6,436 bases of DNA from Phycisphaerae bacterium. GTDB lineage: Bacteria > Planctomycetota > Phycisphaerae > UBA1845 > Fen-1342. This document shows positions 5,493-6,436 of this stretch, in pieces. Below the pieces are notes generated by a model. That model worked only from the letters and a program-made list of their open reading frames with translations. It was not told where the DNA came from and ran no database searches. The position numbers and the translations under genes are program-made. The number at the start of each line of letters is the position of its first letter. The first letter of the stretch is position 1. The DNA lies in the NCBI GenBank assembly GCA_026984555.1, contig JALSRY010000785.1, positions 1 to 6,436 on the forward strand, read 5' to 3'.

Positions 5493-6311
5493 ATGAAACG
5501 AAGCAACCCCCTGGCCATCTTCGCCATCCTCAGCCTCTGCGCCGTCGCCCGCGCGCAGACGGTCTCGGTGACGCTCGAATCGCCCCAACAAGGACAGCTC
5601 GTCGCGCCTTCCGCCACCATCGCCTGGCAAATCACCTTTACCGTCTCGAATAACGACAACGCCGGGCTGGCCCTGCTCGTCTGCGACCTCGTCCAGGACA
5701 CCGCGAACCCCGCCCTGATCGACCTTCCGCCCGCGGACGCCGTGCCGGCGGGCATGAGCAACTTCAGTCGGCCCGCCGGCATCAGCAACCCCGGCGAAAA
5801 CGGGACCGATTCGGGATACGTCGGTGTCCAACGCGGGACCACCGGCGCCATGAACCTCATCCAGATCGGCGGCGGCCAGAACACCTTCGGCCAGGCCCTG
5901 ACCGGCGCCGGAATCGCCGAGAATGCAAACGTCCTCCCCGGCGTCGGACAAGGCGGCACCGTCCTCCTCGCCGCCGGGTCGTTCGCCGCACCGAGCGCTT
6001 GCGGCGACTACAACTTCTCGCTCGCCAACGTCGTCGCCAACGTGCTCCAGCAGGCCAACGACCCGCCCGCATTCTCGCCCGTGGTACAGGCCACCACCGA
6101 TACCTCGGCCGCCACGCTCTCCTTCACGGTCGGACTCGCCGGCGACCTCGACGGCAACGGAACCGTCGACCTCGCCGACCTCGCCGCGCTGCTCGCGAAC
6201 TACGACACCCCCAGCGGCATGACCTACGCCGATGGCGACCTCGACGGTGACGGCGATGTGGACCTCTCCGACCTCGCCATCATGCTCGCCAACTACGGCA
6301 GCACTTGTTAG
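5493..6311 (+). CDS. Secreted protein with a C-terminal dockerin type I repeat pair
   Basis: A 272-residue exported protein. Residues 1-21 are a signal peptide (MKRSNPLAIFAILSLCAVARA/Q). The middle (about 23-213) is strand-rich and fits no family I recognise: it begins QTVSVTLESPQQG, reads like an immunoglobulin or cohesin-like beta-sandwich, and has Gly/Ala-rich loops and Cys64 and Cys170. The C-terminus holds two near-identical repeats, GDLDGNGTVDLADLAALLANY (217-237) and GDLDGDGDVDLSDLAIMLANY (248-268). Their 12-residue loops have ligands D218/D220/N222/T224/D226/D229 and D249/D251/D253/D255/D257/D260, each followed by an LADL-type helix. This is the dockerin type I pattern, calcium-dependent and cohesin-binding in cellulosomes. 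The chain ends GSTC. ATG 5493 is chosen because GGAGA lies eight bases upstream and a signal peptide starts there; the frame is open further upstream but with no such signals. It is last in the cluster, 73 bases after the previous gene. Probable role: a surface or matrix scaffold part, uncertain. Confidence 0.85.
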   Translation: MKRSNPLAIFAILSLCAVARAQTVSVTLESPQQGQLVAPSATIAWQITFTVSNNDNAGLALLVCDLVQDTANPALIDLPPADAVPAGMSNFSRPAGISNPGENGTDSGYVGVQRGTTGAMNLIQIGGGQNTFGQALTGAGIAENANVLPGVGQGGTVLLAAGSFAAPSACGDYNFSLANVVANVLQQANDPPAFSPVVQATTDTSAATLSFTVGLAGDLDGNGTVDLADLAALLANYDTPSGMTYADGDLDGDGDVDLSDLAIMLANYGSTC

Positions 6312-6329
6312 CGACCGAAAGCCCCGTCC

Positions 6330-6352
6330 GGCCCGCTCGATACGGGCGGGCC
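6330..6352 (+). terminator. Possible terminator hairpin at the end of the cluster
   Basis: GGCCCGC (6330-6336) pairs with GCGGGCC (6346-6352), a perfect 7-bp GC stem with a 9-base loop, starting 19 bases after the last stop codon. A run of C rather than T follows, so a Rho-independent mechanism is doubtful. Its place after the last gene still makes it the best candidate for the transcript end. Confidence 0.4.
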
Positions 6353-6436
6353 CCCCAAGGTGTCCGGAAACCCGCTCGGATGGCCCGCCGTCACCGCCCA
6401 CCGCCCCGGCCTCACGCCCCGCCCGCTCGCCCGCCG
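6353..6436. other. C-rich non-coding tail with no supported gene
   Basis: The last 84 bases are very C-rich on the plus strand. CCCGCTCG occurs at 6371-6378 and 6422-6429, and once more inside the hairpin at 6332-6339. CCCGCCG follows the two later copies closely. A short open frame from ATG 6379 to the edge lacks a ribosome binding site and gives only an Arg/Pro-rich string, so it is not called. Confidence 0.3.

Noticed and set aside
6379..6436. Possible start of a further plus-strand gene
   Set aside because: No ribosome binding site, and the product is an Arg/Pro/His string typical of C-rich non-coding DNA.
1..6436. CRISPR arrays, tRNA or rRNA genes, insertion sequences
   Set aside because: I saw no regularly spaced repeats, no cloverleaf-like segments, no transposase motifs and no terminal inverted repeats with target duplications.

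Overview
The window is GC-rich, uses mostly C- or G-ending codons, and has clear Shine-Dalgarno sites. Every protein family in it is typical of Planctomycetota: a PEP-CTERM surface protein, a prepilin-like protein with the H-X9-DG motif, and two secreted proteins ending in dockerin-like calcium-binding repeats. A member of or near the class Phycisphaerae is the best guess. This rests on family content and style, not on a database match.

Layout. The left part (58-1464, minus strand) encodes a complete family 1 glycoside hydrolase, a cytoplasmic beta-glucosidase type. Its stop codon overlaps, in an ATGA junction, the start of another minus-strand gene that leaves the window after 20 codons. A 285-base intergenic region (1465-1749) separates this from a plus-strand cluster of four genes in one direction: a PEP-CTERM beta-sandwich protein (1750-2553), a pseudopilin-like H-X9-DG protein (2656-3528), a secreted protein with three repeated beta-sandwich modules and a dockerin-like tail (3635-5419), and a smaller secreted protein with a dockerin type I pair (5493-6311). 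Gaps between these genes are 73-106 bases, each with a GC-rich hairpin but no T-tract. A further hairpin follows the last gene, and the final bases are C-rich with no supported gene.

The most informative non-coding signal is an 18-bp near-perfect palindrome at 1616-1633 (ATTGAAAGCGCTTGCAAT). It has the form of a LacI-family operator. It covers a TTGCAA hexamer, which is its own reverse complement and can serve as the -35 element on both strands: a plus promoter TTGCAA-16-TATACT reads into the surface-protein cluster, and a minus promoter TTGCAA-17-TATGCT with an extended -10 reads into the beta-glucosidase. One sugar-responsive repressor could thus control both arms.

Working model (inference): the plus-strand genes make a surface set that binds or holds a polysaccharide or its fragments, and the minus-strand arm breaks down imported beta-linked oligosaccharides in the cytoplasm. 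The window contains no polysaccharide-cleaving exported enzyme, cohesin, exosortase, transporter or regulator, so the model is incomplete. The protein families are known ones. What may be undescribed is their combination under one bidirectional operator.
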